From NCBI GenBank assembly GCA_016182965.1, contig JACPFM010000207.1:1-47718 (forward strand): a stretch of DNA of 47,718 bases, given 5' to 3'. A model generated the notes under the pieces. It worked only from the letters and a program-made list of their open reading frames with translations, had not been told where the DNA came from and made no database searches. A program made the translations under genes and the position numbers. The first letter of the stretch is position 1. The number at the start of each line of letters is the position of its first letter. Source of the stretch: Deltaproteobacteria bacterium (GTDB lineage Bacteria; Myxococcota_A; Polyangia; Polyangiales; JADJMO01). Positions 19,834 through 28,867 of the stretch are shown here, piece by piece.

Positions 19834-21609
19834 ATGGCCGACGGTGACGCGCCCGTCGAGAGCGACACCTCCGGCGCGGCCGCCGCGCGGCTCGGCAGCG
19901 GCCTCGCGCTCGTCGGGTTGCTGCTCGGGACCGTGGTGCTCGCGTTCCGGCGCCTCGACGACTGGGACCTGCCGTGGAACCTCGCCACCGGGCGGATCAT
20001 CGTCCAGACGAAGAGCGTCCCGCGCGTGGACGACCTCGCCTTCACGCACGGCGTGGTGAAGTACACCGAGGTGGCCGCCGACGTCGTGCTCTACGGCGTG
20101 ATGCGCGCGCTCGGTCCGCTCGGCCTGCAGGTGTTCGGCGGCCTGATCGCCGCCGCGACCGCGTGGCTGGTGCACCGGCAGGTGCGTCGCTTCGGGCCCC
20201 TCTCGTTCGTTGTCGTCGCGATCGCGATGGTGGCGGCGCACCCGTGGCTGTACGTGCGCCCGCAGACGATCTCGTTCCTCCTGCTCGCGGCGGTGATGCT
20301 CGCCATCGAGCTGCACCGCGAAGAGCCCGAGCGCCACCGCCGCGCGCTGTGGGCGATCGTGCCGCTGCAGCTCGTCTGGGCGAACGTGCACGGCTACGCG
20401 CCGCTCGGTGTGATGCTGCTCCTCGCCTACGGCGGCGAGCGCGCCCTGCGGGAACGCCGGGCCGGGCTGCCGCTGCTCGTCGCCGCGGTGGCCGCGGCCG
20501 CGACGTCGATCAGCACCGCCGGCCCCCGGTTGCTCGTGATGATGCAGCGGTTCGACGAGGACCTCGCCGAGCTCACCGAGTGGACCGCGCCCACGCCCTC
20601 GATCGTGTGGCACACCTCGCCGGCGTTCTTCCTGGTGCTCGCCCTGCTCGTCGTCGCCCTGCTCTTCGGCCGCGAGCCCGACTCGGGGACCGGGGGGCCC
20701 GGTTCGACGAGGCGCGCCCCGCCGCTCTACGAGGTGTTCATCCTCGTGCTCTCCGCCGCGATGCTCGCGCGCGCCATCCGCTTCGTGCCGGTCGTCGCGC
20801 TGCTCACGGTCCCGCTGATCACCCGGCGGCTCGCGCCCTTCGTGCGCCCCACGCGCGCGATGCAGATCGCGTGCGGGTTCGCCGCCGTGCTGCCGGCGTT
20901 CGTGCTGTTCGTCGCGCTCGAGGACCTGCTCGGCGTCGGCTGGCAACCCGGGTGGTTCCCGGAGAACGCCGCCCGCTGGATCGAGGAGCGGCGCCCGGCC
21001 GGGCGCATGTGGAACTTCATGCCGTTCGGCGGGTACCTCGCGTGGCGGCTGCACCCGAAGCACCGCATCTTCAACGACGGGCGCAACGCGCTGGCGCGCG
21101 ACCGCTCCATCGTCACGCGCGCCCGCCTGAGCATGAGCGACGCCGCCGTGTTCCAGGAGCTGGTGCGCGAGCACGACATGCAGTGGGCGGTGACCTGCAC
21201 CATCGGCTCGTTCTGCCCGCCCTCGGCGCAGCTCAACGCGCCGCTCACCACGCTGCGCGAGTGGCGCATGGTGTATCTGGACGAGGTCGCCGCGATCTAC
21301 GTGCGCGAGGGCGGCCCGAACCGCGCGCTGGCCGAGCAGGGCTACCTGGCCATCCACCACCTGACGACCGCGCGCGAGCTGCTCGAGGTGGTGCAGAAGA
21401 AGAGCTTGCCGGCGCCGCTCGTCGCGCACGACGGTCGGCTGGCCGTCACGCACGCGCCCAACAGCGTGCGCGCGCAGACGTACGCGGCCATCGGGGCGCT
21501 GGCCATCCGCGACAAGGCCGCGTTCGACGCGGCCCTCGGGCGCATCCAGGCGCTTGCGCCGGAGAGCGACGCCGTCCCGACGCTCCAGGCGGCCTGGCAG
21601 GCTCCCTGA
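19834..21609 (+). CDS. Polytopic membrane protein with WANVHG and DGRNA motifs, GT-C-like
   Basis: The product has 591 residues from the ATG at 19834. About ten membrane helices fill residues 20-370, with loop motifs DDWDLPWNLATGRII, VRPQTISF and LVWANVHGY. A soluble C-terminal third follows with GRMWNFMPFGGYLAWRL and RIFNDGRNALARDRSIV. I associate this combination (an ANxHG helix end plus a later GGYL...DGR) with a family of large bacterial GT-C-like membrane proteins; no enzyme activity can be assigned from sequence. The last ~100 residues are alpha-helical and Ala-rich, possibly repeat-like. Its leader contains the perfect stem-loop at 19769-19812. The in-frame region upstream belongs to the palindromic element and is not part of the gene. 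Confidence 0.85.
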   Translation: MADGDAPVESDTSGAAAARLGSGLALVGLLLGTVVLAFRRLDDWDLPWNLATGRIIVQTKSVPRVDDLAFTHGVVKYTEVAADVVLYGVMRALGPLGLQVFGGLIAAATAWLVHRQVRRFGPLSFVVVAIAMVAAHPWLYVRPQTISFLLLAAVMLAIELHREEPERHRRALWAIVPLQLVWANVHGYAPLGVMLLLAYGGERALRERRAGLPLLVAAVAAAATSISTAGPRLLVMMQRFDEDLAELTEWTAPTPSIVWHTSPAFFLVLALLVVALLFGREPDSGTGGPGSTRRAPPLYEVFILVLSAAMLARAIRFVPVVALLTVPLITRRLAPFVRPTRAMQIACGFAAVLPAFVLFVALEDLLGVGWQPGWFPENAARWIEERRPAGRMWNFMPFGGYLAWRLHPKHRIFNDGRNALARDRSIVTRARLSMSDAAVFQELVREHDMQWAVTCTIGSFCPPSAQLNAPLTTLREWRMVYLDEVAAIYVREGGPNRALAEQGYLAIHHLTTARELLEVVQKKSLPAPLVAHDGRLAVTHAPNSVRAQTYAAIGALAIRDKAAFDAALGRIQALAPESDAVPTLQAAWQAP

Positions 21610-21713
21610 GCCCGATCGCGCTCGCGCCGCGCTGGCCCCCTTGCGTCTGGCGCATCCTCTCGTAAAGTGAATACACCTCCTGGATTACAGAAACAGGCGG
21701 GGGCGTACGGAAG

Positions 21714-22139
21714 ATGGACGCGACAACGCTGGCAAAACCGCTCCTTGGCGGGCTCCTGGTCGGAGTCGCGGCGGCGGCTCTCCTTCACTTCAACGGAAGA
21801 ATCCTCGGCGTGTCCGGCATCGTCGGGCGATTGATCGACGGGCCCCACGAGGATCGCGGGTTCCGCGCGTGGTTCCTCGGCGGCGTCCTGGCCGGGGCGC
21901 TGGCCCTCCTCGCCTGGTCGCCGGGCGCGTTCGGCGCGTCGAAGGCGACGCTCCCGGTGCTCGCGCTCGCGGGTCTGCTCGTCGGGTTCGGGACGCGGCT
22001 CGCCAACGGGTGCACGAGCGGCCACGGCGTCTGCGGGATCGGCCGCCTGTCGCCGCGGTCCATCGTCGCCACCGTGACCTTCATCGCCGTCGGGATGTCG
22101 GCGGTGGTCGTCGCGCGCAAGCTGGGAGCAGGCTGGTGA
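21714..22139 (+). CDS. YeeE/YedE-family membrane permease, N-terminal half gene
   Basis: The product has 141 residues and four hydrophobic helices. The family signature lies at about 95-118: GTRLANGCTSGHGVCGIGRLSPRS, whose GC-SGH-VCG core carries the conserved cysteines. YeeE/YedE (DUF395/TsuA-like) proteins move thiosulfate or related sulfur compounds across the inner membrane. Here the function is split into two small genes, a common arrangement in proteobacteria. The next gene starts inside this stop codon (GTGA overlap), so they are translationally coupled. An AT-richer stretch at about 21660-21690 upstream may hold the promoter, but no clear box is visible. Confidence 0.9.
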   Translation: MDATTLAKPLLGGLLVGVAAAALLHFNGRILGVSGIVGRLIDGPHEDRGFRAWFLGGVLAGALALLAWSPGAFGASKATLPVLALAGLLVGFGTRLANGCTSGHGVCGIGRLSPRSIVATVTFIAVGMSAVVVARKLGAGW

Positions 22140-22615
22140 AGAAGAACCTGGTCGCGTTCCTCTGCGGGGCCGTCTTCACCATCGGCCTCGGCGTCGCCGG
22201 CATGACCGATCCGGCGAAGGTGCACGACTTCCTCGACGTGACCGGCCGTTTCGACCCGAGCCTCGCCGCCGTGATGGCCGCGGCGGTCGGCGTCGGGCTC
22301 CTGTCGTTCCGGCTGGTGCTGCGCCGCGCGCGCCCCGTGCTCGCCGACCGGTTCGAGCTGCCGACCGAGAAGCGCCTCGATCGTCGCCTGATCCTCGGCT
22401 CGGTGCTGTTCGGCGCCGGCTGGGGTCTCTCGGGCTACTGCCCAGGTCCCGCGCTCGCGTCGGTGGTGACCCTCGCGCCGGGCGCGCTGGTGTTCGTGAC
22501 CGCGATGCTCGCCGGCATGGCCGGCTACGCGCTGTTCTCGCGCGCGCAGGCCGCCGTCGCCGCACGCGCGAGCGACGACGACGAGCGCGAGAGCACGAGC
22601 ACCGTCCCGAGCTGA
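22136..22615 (+). CDS. YeeE/YedE-family membrane permease, C-terminal half gene
   Basis: The product has 159 residues from a GTG at 22136 that overlaps the preceding stop as GTGA. This start gives MKKNLVAFLCGAVFTIGLGVAGM, the normal family N-terminus; the upstream ATG in this frame lies inside the first gene. Membrane helices are at about 5-25, 43-62, 84-105 and 112-135. The second conserved motif is WGLSGYCPGPALAS (about 97-110), with the family cysteine. It presumably pairs with the 141-residue protein to form one sulfur-compound transporter. The C-terminus is charged (DDDERESTST). No rhodanese or persulfide dioxygenase gene is adjacent. Confidence 0.9.
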   Translation: MKKNLVAFLCGAVFTIGLGVAGMTDPAKVHDFLDVTGRFDPSLAAVMAAAVGVGLLSFRLVLRRARPVLADRFELPTEKRLDRRLILGSVLFGAGWGLSGYCPGPALASVVTLAPGALVFVTAMLAGMAGYALFSRAQAAVAARASDDDERESTSTVPS

Positions 22616-22693
22616 CCGCCTTCGCGTCGCCCGCGGCCAGGCGCCGGCGGGGATTTGCCCTCGCGTCGCCGACTTGCGATCGTCGTCTGCGGC

Positions 22694-23617
22694 ATGGACC
22701 TCTCGACGCACGTCGACGCGTACCTCGACCATCTCCGGGTCGAGCGCGGGCTCGCGGCCAACACGCTGGCCGCGTACGCCACCGATCTGCGCAAATTCGC
22801 CGCCTTCGCCGAGCCCGCCGTCGCGCGCCGCGGCTCGGGCCTCGAGGAGCTCGACGCCGGCGACATCGCCGGGTTCCTGGTGAAGGTGTCCAAGCAGGGC
22901 ATCTCCGCGCGATCGTCGGCCCGCTACCTGTCGTCGGTGCGCGGGTTCCTCAAGTTCCTCGTCCGTGAGCGCATGCTCGAGGCCGATCCGAGCGTCCTCG
23001 TCGACGGACCGAAGCTCGCGCGGAAGCTCCCCGTGTTCCTCACCGTGCCGGAGGTCGACGCGCTGCTCGCCGCGCCCGACCTCTCGACGTCCCGCGGCCT
23101 CCGCGACGCCGCGATGATCACCCTGATGTACGCGGCCGGCCTGCGCGTCTCGGAGCTCGTCGAGCTGCGCATGGGCGATCTCGACTTCGTGCGCGGCACG
23201 GTCACCCCGCTCGGAAAAGGTGGGAAGCGCCGGATCATCCCGGTCGCAGAGCCGGCCCTCGCCCTGGTCCGCCGGTACCTCGACGAGGTCCGTCCTGGAA
23301 CGGTGACCGCGCTAGAGCAGCGAGGAGACAAGCCGACGGATCACGTGTTCGTCTCGCCGCGCGGCGGCGCGCTCACACGGATGGGTTTCTTCAAAAATCT
23401 GCGCGGGTACTTGTTGCGCGCTGGGATCGCCAAGAAGATCTCTCCACACAAGCTGCGGCACTCGTTCGCGACCCACCTGGTCACGCGCGGCGCCGATCTC
23501 CGCGCAGTCCAGACCATGCTCGGACATGTCAACGTGACCACCACCGAGATCTACACCCACGTCGCGCGCGACCACGTGCGACGCGCCCACGCCGAAGCGC
23601 ATCCGAGGGGACGATGA
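22694..23617 (+). CDS. xerD: Tyrosine recombinase XerC/XerD
   Basis: The product has 307 residues from the ATG at 22694, matching the Xer length. The N-terminal SAM-like domain (1-105) holds LAANTLAAYATDLRKF and SARSSARYLSSVRGF. The catalytic domain carries Arg151 (AAGLRVSELVELR), Lys175 or Lys178 in GKGGKRR, His252 and Arg255 (HKLRHSFATHL), His278 (LGHVNVTTTEIYTH) and the nucleophile Tyr287. It resolves chromosome dimers at dif together with a partner recombinase and FtsK (family knowledge). XerC versus XerD cannot be settled by eye. No dif site or integrative element was seen nearby, so a housekeeping role is favoured. The following lipoprotein gene overlaps its stop by 4 bp. Confidence 0.9.
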   Translation: MDLSTHVDAYLDHLRVERGLAANTLAAYATDLRKFAAFAEPAVARRGSGLEELDAGDIAGFLVKVSKQGISARSSARYLSSVRGFLKFLVRERMLEADPSVLVDGPKLARKLPVFLTVPEVDALLAAPDLSTSRGLRDAAMITLMYAAGLRVSELVELRMGDLDFVRGTVTPLGKGGKRRIIPVAEPALALVRRYLDEVRPGTVTALEQRGDKPTDHVFVSPRGGALTRMGFFKNLRGYLLRAGIAKKISPHKLRHSFATHLVTRGADLRAVQTMLGHVNVTTTEIYTHVARDHVRRAHAEAHPRGR

Positions 23618-23970
23618 GGCCGCGTCGCGCCTGGGCGTTCGCCGCCGCGCTCGTGCTGGCGGCGGTCGAGCTCGTCTCCGCGTGCTCCGAGCAGGTCGAG
23701 CTCGCGAGGCTAGGGCAAGCCTGCGAATACGACGAGCAGTGCCAGCAGGGCCTCGTCTGCAAGTGCGTGCGCCGTCGCAACCCCGACGACGAAGGCCCCG
23801 ACGAGATCCTCGCCCCCGGGCACTGCCAGACGGCGAGCTACTCCTGCCGCGCCGACGCAGGCACGAGCGACACCGCCGGGGCCGACACCCTCCCGAGCGA
23901 CACCGCCGGGACCGAGACGGCCCCCGACGCCGGCGACGCAGCGGCCGCCGACGCCGCCGATGGCGGCTGA
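23614..23970 (+). CDS. Small Cys-rich lipoprotein
   Basis: The product has 118 residues. An Arg-rich start, a hydrophobic core (AFAAALVLAAVELV) and lipobox VSAC place the lipidated cysteine at residue 24. A six-cysteine segment follows (GQACEYDEQCQQGLVCKC, then GHC and SYSC), probably disulfide-bonded outside the cytoplasm. The last ~40 residues are an Asp/Thr/Gly/Ala tail with two copies of an SDTAG motif. The gene overlaps xerD by ATGA and the metallopeptidase gene by 11 bp, so it is translated within that operon. Similar disulfide-plus-linker lipoproteins are frequent in myxobacteria; the function is unknown. Confidence 0.8.
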   Translation: MRPRRAWAFAAALVLAAVELVSACSEQVELARLGQACEYDEQCQQGLVCKCVRRRNPDDEGPDEILAPGHCQTASYSCRADAGTSDTAGADTLPSDTAGTETAPDAGDAAAADAADGG

Positions 23971-25105
23971 TCCGCGCGGCGCCGAGGCACGACTGCTCGC
24001 GCGCACGCGCGCGCTCGATCCGCTCGTCCGCGGGCTCGCCACGCGGTTCTCTCTGCTGTCGTCGGTGACCCCGCGCAACGCGGCGCGTGAGCACGCGCGC
24101 CTGCTCGAGGCGTGGCGCGCCGGCCGGGAGATCTCGCCGCTGTGGGAGCCGCCGACCGTCGATCGGCGCCTGCTCGCCTCGGCGCGCCGCGCCATCGACG
24201 AGGTGATCGGCGCGCTGCACGACGAGGACGGGTGGCTGGCCATCTACCGCGCGCGCTTCGTCGAGCTCGCGCGAGATCTCGCCGTCATCGACGCCGCGTT
24301 CGCCGCGACCGTGCGCGACGCCGCCGATGCGCGCTTCGCCGACGAGGACGTCGACGTTCGCGAGGCCGACGCGATCGCCGAGGCGTGGCGCGCGGCGCCG
24401 CTCGAGGACGACGGACCGCCGATCCCGACCGACGATCCGAGCGATCCGCGCTCGCTCTTGTCGCGCATGCGGGCGCGGCTGTCGGAGCTGAGGCTGCCGG
24501 TCCGCGTCCTCGTGCGCGAGCGCGTGGGATCGCTCGCCGCCGCCGGCGACGGCGTGGTGATCGTCGCCGCGGGTCGCGCGACCAGCGATCGCGAGACGGT
24601 GCGCGTGGTGGTGCACGAGATCGAGGGTCACGTCCTGCCGCGCGAGCGCGGACGGGCCGGTCGCTTCGGCATCGAGAGCGCGGGCTCGGCGGGCGCCAGC
24701 GAGGACGAGGAGGGGCGCGCCCTCCTCTTGGAGGAGCGCGGCGGGTTCATGGGCGGGCAGAGGCGGAGGTCGCTGGCTGCGCGGCACGTCGCGGCGCGCA
24801 TGGTCGAGCGCGGCGCGACGTTCGTCGACGTGGTGCGTGCGGCGCGCGAGGTCGCCTCGCCCAACGAGGCGCTATCGATCGCCTCGCTCGACGAGGCGCT
24901 CTCCATCGCCGAGCGGGTGATGCGCGGCGGTTACCTGCGCGGACGAGACGTGTTCTCCGGACTGGGCCGCGAGCGGGTGTACCTCACGGCGCGCGCGCGC
25001 GTCGGGCGGGCGGTGATCGCCGATTCGACGTGGCTCGACCGGCTCGGGGAGCGCCGGCTGTCGCTCCGCGCCGCGGCCCTCGCGCCCAGCCCGCGCCCGA
25101 TCTAG
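23960..25105 (+). CDS. DUF1704-family zinc metallopeptidase (MATCAP-like)
   Basis: The product has 381 residues. Residues 219-224 are HEIEGH in VVVHEIEGHVLPRERG, a gluzincin-type zinc motif. EDEEGRALLLEE (248-259) matches the glutamate-bearing QEGLA/EEGLA-like motif of this family and would give the third ligand. The N-terminal ~200 residues are helical and charged. The family was named from a QEGLA motif and includes the eukaryotic tubulin-tyrosine carboxypeptidases (MATCAP); bacterial substrates are not established to my knowledge. The start overlaps the lipoprotein gene by 11 bp, and era follows after 10 bp, so it belongs to the xerD-era run. Arg in EEGRA, where the family has Leu, is a small departure. 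Confidence 0.8.
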   Translation: MAADPRGAEARLLARTRALDPLVRGLATRFSLLSSVTPRNAAREHARLLEAWRAGREISPLWEPPTVDRRLLASARRAIDEVIGALHDEDGWLAIYRARFVELARDLAVIDAAFAATVRDAADARFADEDVDVREADAIAEAWRAAPLEDDGPPIPTDDPSDPRSLLSRMRARLSELRLPVRVLVRERVGSLAAAGDGVVIVAAGRATSDRETVRVVVHEIEGHVLPRERGRAGRFGIESAGSAGASEDEEGRALLLEERGGFMGGQRRRSLAARHVAARMVERGATFVDVVRAAREVASPNEALSIASLDEALSIAERVMRGGYLRGRDVFSGLGRERVYLTARARVGRAVIADSTWLDRLGERRLSLRAAALAPSPRPI

Positions 25106-25115
25106 ACCGCCCGGG

Positions 25116-26204
25116 ATGCCTCCGGCGAAGAAGTCCGCGCGTTCGAAGCTCGCCTCGTCCCACCACCGCGCCAAAGGCGCGGCGGCTCGCGTGAACAGCC
25201 CCCCGAGGCCGGGCGACGCGCCCAAGCGCAAGAAGGATCCGCCGAAGACCCGCTGCGGCACGGTCGCGATCGTCGGCCGGCCGAACGTCGGCAAGTCCAC
25301 GTTGATCAACGCGCTCATCGGCTTCCGCCTCTCCATCGTCACGCCCAAGCCGCAGACGACGCGCGAGCGCATCCTCGGCGTGCTCACGAGGGCCGCCGAC
25401 GCGAAGGCCGAGCGCGAAGAGGCCGCCCAGCTCGTCTTCCTCGACACGCCCGGCCTGCACGCGCCGAAGAACAAGCTCGGCACGCACATGAACGTCGAGG
25501 CCGAGGAGGCCGCGCACGACGCCGACGTGATCGTCTACGTCACCGAGCCGCGGAGCGCGCCGCCGTCCGAGAGCGGGAGAGGGCGCGACGAGACGCTCGA
25601 GCGCGTGCTCTCCATCGCGGGCGACCGCCCGGTGATCCTCGCGATCAACAAGATCGACCGACTGAAGGACAAGGGCGCGCTCATCCCCGTCCTCGAGGGC
25701 TACGCGAAGCTCCACGCCTTCGCCTCGTTCGTGCCGATCGTCGCCGCCAAGGGCGGCGAGGGGTCGTCGAGCGGCCTCGATCGCCTGCTCGACGAGATCG
25801 GCAGGTTGCTCCCCGAGGGCCCATTCCTCTTCCCCGACGACGAGCTCACCGATCGGCCCGAGCGCTTCCTCGCCGCCGAGTGCGTGCGCGAGCAGGTCAT
25901 CCTGCAGACGCGCGACGAGGTGCCCTATGCGGTCGCGGTGACCATCGACGAATGGGAAGAGCCCGCGTCGGCCAAGGCGGTCACCCGCATCGAGGCCACC
26001 GTGCACGTCGAGAAGGAAGCGCAGCGCAAGATCGTCATCGGCAGCGGCGGCGAGCGCGTGAAGAGCATCGGCATCGCCGCGCGCCGCGCCATCGAGGCGC
26101 TGCTCGGCCGTCGGTTGAACCTCCAGCTGCACGTGCGCCTGGAAGAGTCGTGGTCGAGCGACGAGCGGAAGCTCGCGGAGCTCGGGTACGAGCGCAAGGA
26201 GTAG
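25116..26204 (+). CDS. era: GTPase Era, ribosome assembly
   Basis: The product has 362 residues. GTPase motifs are GRPNVGKS (54-61), the switch region TPKPQTTRERILGV (76-89), DTPG (110-113) and NKID (178-181). The C-terminal KH domain follows at about 275-355, with RIEATVHVEKEAQRKIVIGSGGERVK and the family ending VRLEESWSSDE. Era binds 16S rRNA near its 3' end and checks 30S maturation. Two departures from the ~300-residue norm are a basic N-terminal extension of ~45 residues (KKSARSKLASS, PKRKKDPPK) and a small charged insert before the G3 motif (ADAKAEREEA). The start is 10 bp after the metallopeptidase gene. Confidence 0.95.
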   Translation: MPPAKKSARSKLASSHHRAKGAAARVNSPPRPGDAPKRKKDPPKTRCGTVAIVGRPNVGKSTLINALIGFRLSIVTPKPQTTRERILGVLTRAADAKAEREEAAQLVFLDTPGLHAPKNKLGTHMNVEAEEAAHDADVIVYVTEPRSAPPSESGRGRDETLERVLSIAGDRPVILAINKIDRLKDKGALIPVLEGYAKLHAFASFVPIVAAKGGEGSSSGLDRLLDEIGRLLPEGPFLFPDDELTDRPERFLAAECVREQVILQTRDEVPYAVAVTIDEWEEPASAKAVTRIEATVHVEKEAQRKIVIGSGGERVKSIGIAARRAIEALLGRRLNLQLHVRLEESWSSDERKLAELGYERKE

Positions 26205-26275
26205 CGCGCCGCCCAGCCCGGGGGCGGTTTCCCGGTTGCACTGGCCGGTCCTGCGACGAGCCTTACGTTCTGTCG

Positions 26276-27277
26276 GTGATCGTCGATCGGCGCGACCTGG
26301 AGAAGCTGCTCGAGCGCCTCTCGCGCGAGGCGCGCGATCCCCGCGCCGGCGTCTTCGGTCCGGAGTCGATGCTCTGGCGGATCAACCGGGAGTCGATCGC
26401 GTTCCTCGGCGGCGGCCGCGCGGCGCTGCTGCAGCTCGCGCATCCCTACGTGGCGCACGCCATCGAGCAGCACTCGCAGACCAAGTCCGATCTGCTCGGG
26501 CGGTTCGTGCGCACGTTCGACAACATGTTCGCGCTGGTGTTCGGCGATCTCGACAGCGCGCTCCGCTCGGCGCGGCGGGTGCACGCGTATCACGGCACGA
26601 TCAAGGGCCAGATCGACGAGGACGTCGGCCCGTTCGCGCGCGGCCACGCGTACGCGGCCAACACCCTCCCGGCGCTGCTCTGGGTGCAGGCGACCTTGAT
26701 CCACACCTCGGTGCAGGTGTTCGAGCTCGTGATCCGCCCGCTCTCGCGCTGGGAGAAGGACGCGTACTACGAGGACTCGAAGAAGTTCGGGTTCCTCTTC
26801 GCCATCCCGGAGGACGCCGCCCCGCCCGACTGGCCGGCGTTCGAGCGCTACGTCGAAGACATGTTCGCGCCCGGGTCGCCGATCGTGGTCGGCCGGCCTG
26901 CGCGCGAGATGGCGCACTTCCTCATGCAGCCGCCCAAGCCCGGCATGGGGCCGTTCATGAGCTGGTACTCGACGATGACGGCGGCGCTGCTGCCCGAGCG
27001 CATCCGTGACGAGTACGGCCTCCACGTGGGCGAAAGGGAGCGCGCCGTCTTCCGCGGATCGATCGAGACGTTGCGCCGCGTGTACCCGCGGCTGCCCGCG
27101 CCCGTTCGCTACCTGCCGGCCTACAACGACGCGCTCCGCCGGATCGCCGCCGAGCGCCCGACGAGCCTCGAGCGGCTGATCTCCGGCGTCTGGGATCGGC
27201 TGGCCAGGGCCAACCGTCCGCATCCACGAGACCGGGGGCACGGAAAGCCAGGGCACGCGGCCACGCCTTCGACCTGA
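26276..27277 (+). CDS. MpaB-like oxygenase-family protein (DUF2236)
   Basis: The product has 333 residues from a GTG at 26276. The family N-terminal block is present: FGPESMLWRINRESI, then GGGRAALLQLAHPYVAHAIEQHS (45-67). HP-VA-I--HS is the characteristic DUF2236 pattern, whose histidines are thought to contribute to heme binding in latex-clearing-protein relatives. Further family stretches include VRTFDNMFALVFGD, HGTIKGQI, YAANTLPALLWVQATLI and PVRYLPAYNDALRR. The substrate is unknown. The C-terminal ~25 residues are Arg/Pro/His-rich and look like a tail. It follows era by 71 bp, on the same strand. Confidence 0.85.
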   Translation: MIVDRRDLEKLLERLSREARDPRAGVFGPESMLWRINRESIAFLGGGRAALLQLAHPYVAHAIEQHSQTKSDLLGRFVRTFDNMFALVFGDLDSALRSARRVHAYHGTIKGQIDEDVGPFARGHAYAANTLPALLWVQATLIHTSVQVFELVIRPLSRWEKDAYYEDSKKFGFLFAIPEDAAPPDWPAFERYVEDMFAPGSPIVVGRPAREMAHFLMQPPKPGMGPFMSWYSTMTAALLPERIRDEYGLHVGERERAVFRGSIETLRRVYPRLPAPVRYLPAYNDALRRIAAERPTSLERLISGVWDRLARANRPHPRDRGHGKPGHAATPST

Positions 27278-27310
27278 CGAGTCGGGCTCGGCGTGCTAAT
27301 CGCCGGCGCG

Positions 27311-28807
27311 ATGTCGGACGATCTGCGCGCGAAGGCGGCCGAGGCCACGGCGCTCCTCGAGGCGCTCGCGGAGAATCCGCGTCTGCTCGCCGATCTCCCC
27401 GAGGAGGAGCGCCACCGGCTGATGATCGCCGCCGGTCAGGTGTCGCGCCCCGAACGCGACGCGCACCGCGCGATGCGCAAGGCGCTCCGCAAGAAGGCGC
27501 GCGACGAGATCCGCCGGAGCGACGAGAACGTCCTCGAGTCGACCGGCATCCGCGAGGCGCGCCGCGCGCCGGTGTTCACCGCGCCGCCGCTGCTGCCGAC
27601 GATCGAGGCCGCGCGAACCGGCGAAGAGGGCCCGGAGCTGCGCGAGGCGCGCAAGTGCTACGTGTGCAAGGCGCCGTTCACGAAGGTCCACCCCTTCTAC
27701 GACCAGATGTGCGGGGCCTGCGCGGAGCTCAACTACAGGAAGCGCCACCAGACCTGCGACCTGCGCGGTCGCTTCGCGCTCATCACCGGCGCGCGCGTGA
27801 AGATCGGCTACCACGCCGCGCTCAAGCTGCTGCGCGCCGGCTGCCACGTGCTGGTGACCACGCGCTTTCCGCGCGACGCGGCGGCGCGCTACGCGCGCGA
27901 GGAGGACTTCGAGTCGTTCCGCAACCGGCTCGAGGTGCACGGGCTCGACCTGCGCCACACGCCGAGCGTCGAGGCGTTCTGCCACCACCTGCTCGAGCGG
28001 CTGCCGCGCCTCGACTTCATCCTCAGCAACGCCTGCCAGACGGTGCGCCGGCCGCCGGGGTTCTACGAGCACCTCATGGAAGAGGAGCTCGGCGCGCCCG
28101 CCGAGCACCTCCGCCCGCTCCTCGCCTCGCACGAGGACCTGCGCGCACACCGGCTGCGTGACGGGCTGGCGGTGCGCGATCGGCTCGCCCGCGAGGCGGG
28201 GCTGCTCGCCTCGGCGGAGCTGTCGCAGCTCCCGCTGCTGCCGGAGGACGGCGGCGCCGATCTGCACCTGTTCCCGCAGGGTCGGCTCGACGCCGATCTG
28301 CAGCAGATCGACCTGCGCACGCACAACAGCTGGCGGCTGACGCTCGCCGAGGTCCCCTCGGTCGAGCTGCTCGAGGTGCAGCTGGTCAACGCGGTCGCGC
28401 CGTTCGTGCTCAACGCGCGCCTCAAGCCGCTGATGCTGAAGGTCCCGACGCGCGACAAGCACATCGTGAACGTCAGCGCGATGGAGGGGCAGTTCTACCG
28501 CGCGTGGAAGACCGATCGCCATCCGCACACGAACATGGCCAAGGCCGCGCTCAACATGATGACGCGCACCTCCGCGCCGGACTACGCCAAGGACGGCATC
28601 CACATGAACAGCGTCGACACCGGGTGGATCACCGACGAGGACCCGATCGAGATCGCCAACCGCAAGGTCGACGTCCACGGCTTCTCGCCCCCGCTCGACG
28701 TGGTCGACGGCGCGGCGCGCATCGTCGACCCGATCTTCGACGGGTTCCTCACCGGGGAGCACCGCTTCGGGCTGTTCCTCAAGGACTACGCGCCGGCGCC
28801 GTGGTGA
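27311..28807 (+). CDS. Zinc-ribbon-containing SDR-fold protein lacking the usual catalytic Tyr
   Basis: The product has 498 residues from the ATG at 27311; an in-frame GTG at 27293 is possible. Residues 1-110 are helical and charged. A CxxC pair at 116/119 (CYVC) and another at 134/137 (CGAC) form a likely zinc ribbon. A Rossmann SDR domain follows: ALITGARVKIG (156-166), LSNACQ in place of the NNAG motif, and VSAMEGQ with candidate Ser389. Where SDRs have Tyr-x-x-x-Lys, this protein has TNMAK: Lys411 is kept but Thr407 replaces Tyr. I recall HPHTNMAKAALN being conserved in a group with bacterial and eukaryotic members, so this is likely a family trait. An ~80-residue insert at 255-345 is unusual for an SDR. 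Substrate unknown. Confidence 0.85.
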   Translation: MSDDLRAKAAEATALLEALAENPRLLADLPEEERHRLMIAAGQVSRPERDAHRAMRKALRKKARDEIRRSDENVLESTGIREARRAPVFTAPPLLPTIEAARTGEEGPELREARKCYVCKAPFTKVHPFYDQMCGACAELNYRKRHQTCDLRGRFALITGARVKIGYHAALKLLRAGCHVLVTTRFPRDAAARYAREEDFESFRNRLEVHGLDLRHTPSVEAFCHHLLERLPRLDFILSNACQTVRRPPGFYEHLMEEELGAPAEHLRPLLASHEDLRAHRLRDGLAVRDRLAREAGLLASAELSQLPLLPEDGGADLHLFPQGRLDADLQQIDLRTHNSWRLTLAEVPSVELLEVQLVNAVAPFVLNARLKPLMLKVPTRDKHIVNVSAMEGQFYRAWKTDRHPHTNMAKAALNMMTRTSAPDYAKDGIHMNSVDTGWITDEDPIEIANRKVDVHGFSPPLDVVDGAARIVDPIFDGFLTGEHRFGLFLKDYAPAPW

Positions 28808-28867
28808 TCGGGGCCCGGTCGGCACGGCCGACGATCGAGGTCGTTCGGTGACGCGCCGGTTCGCGGC

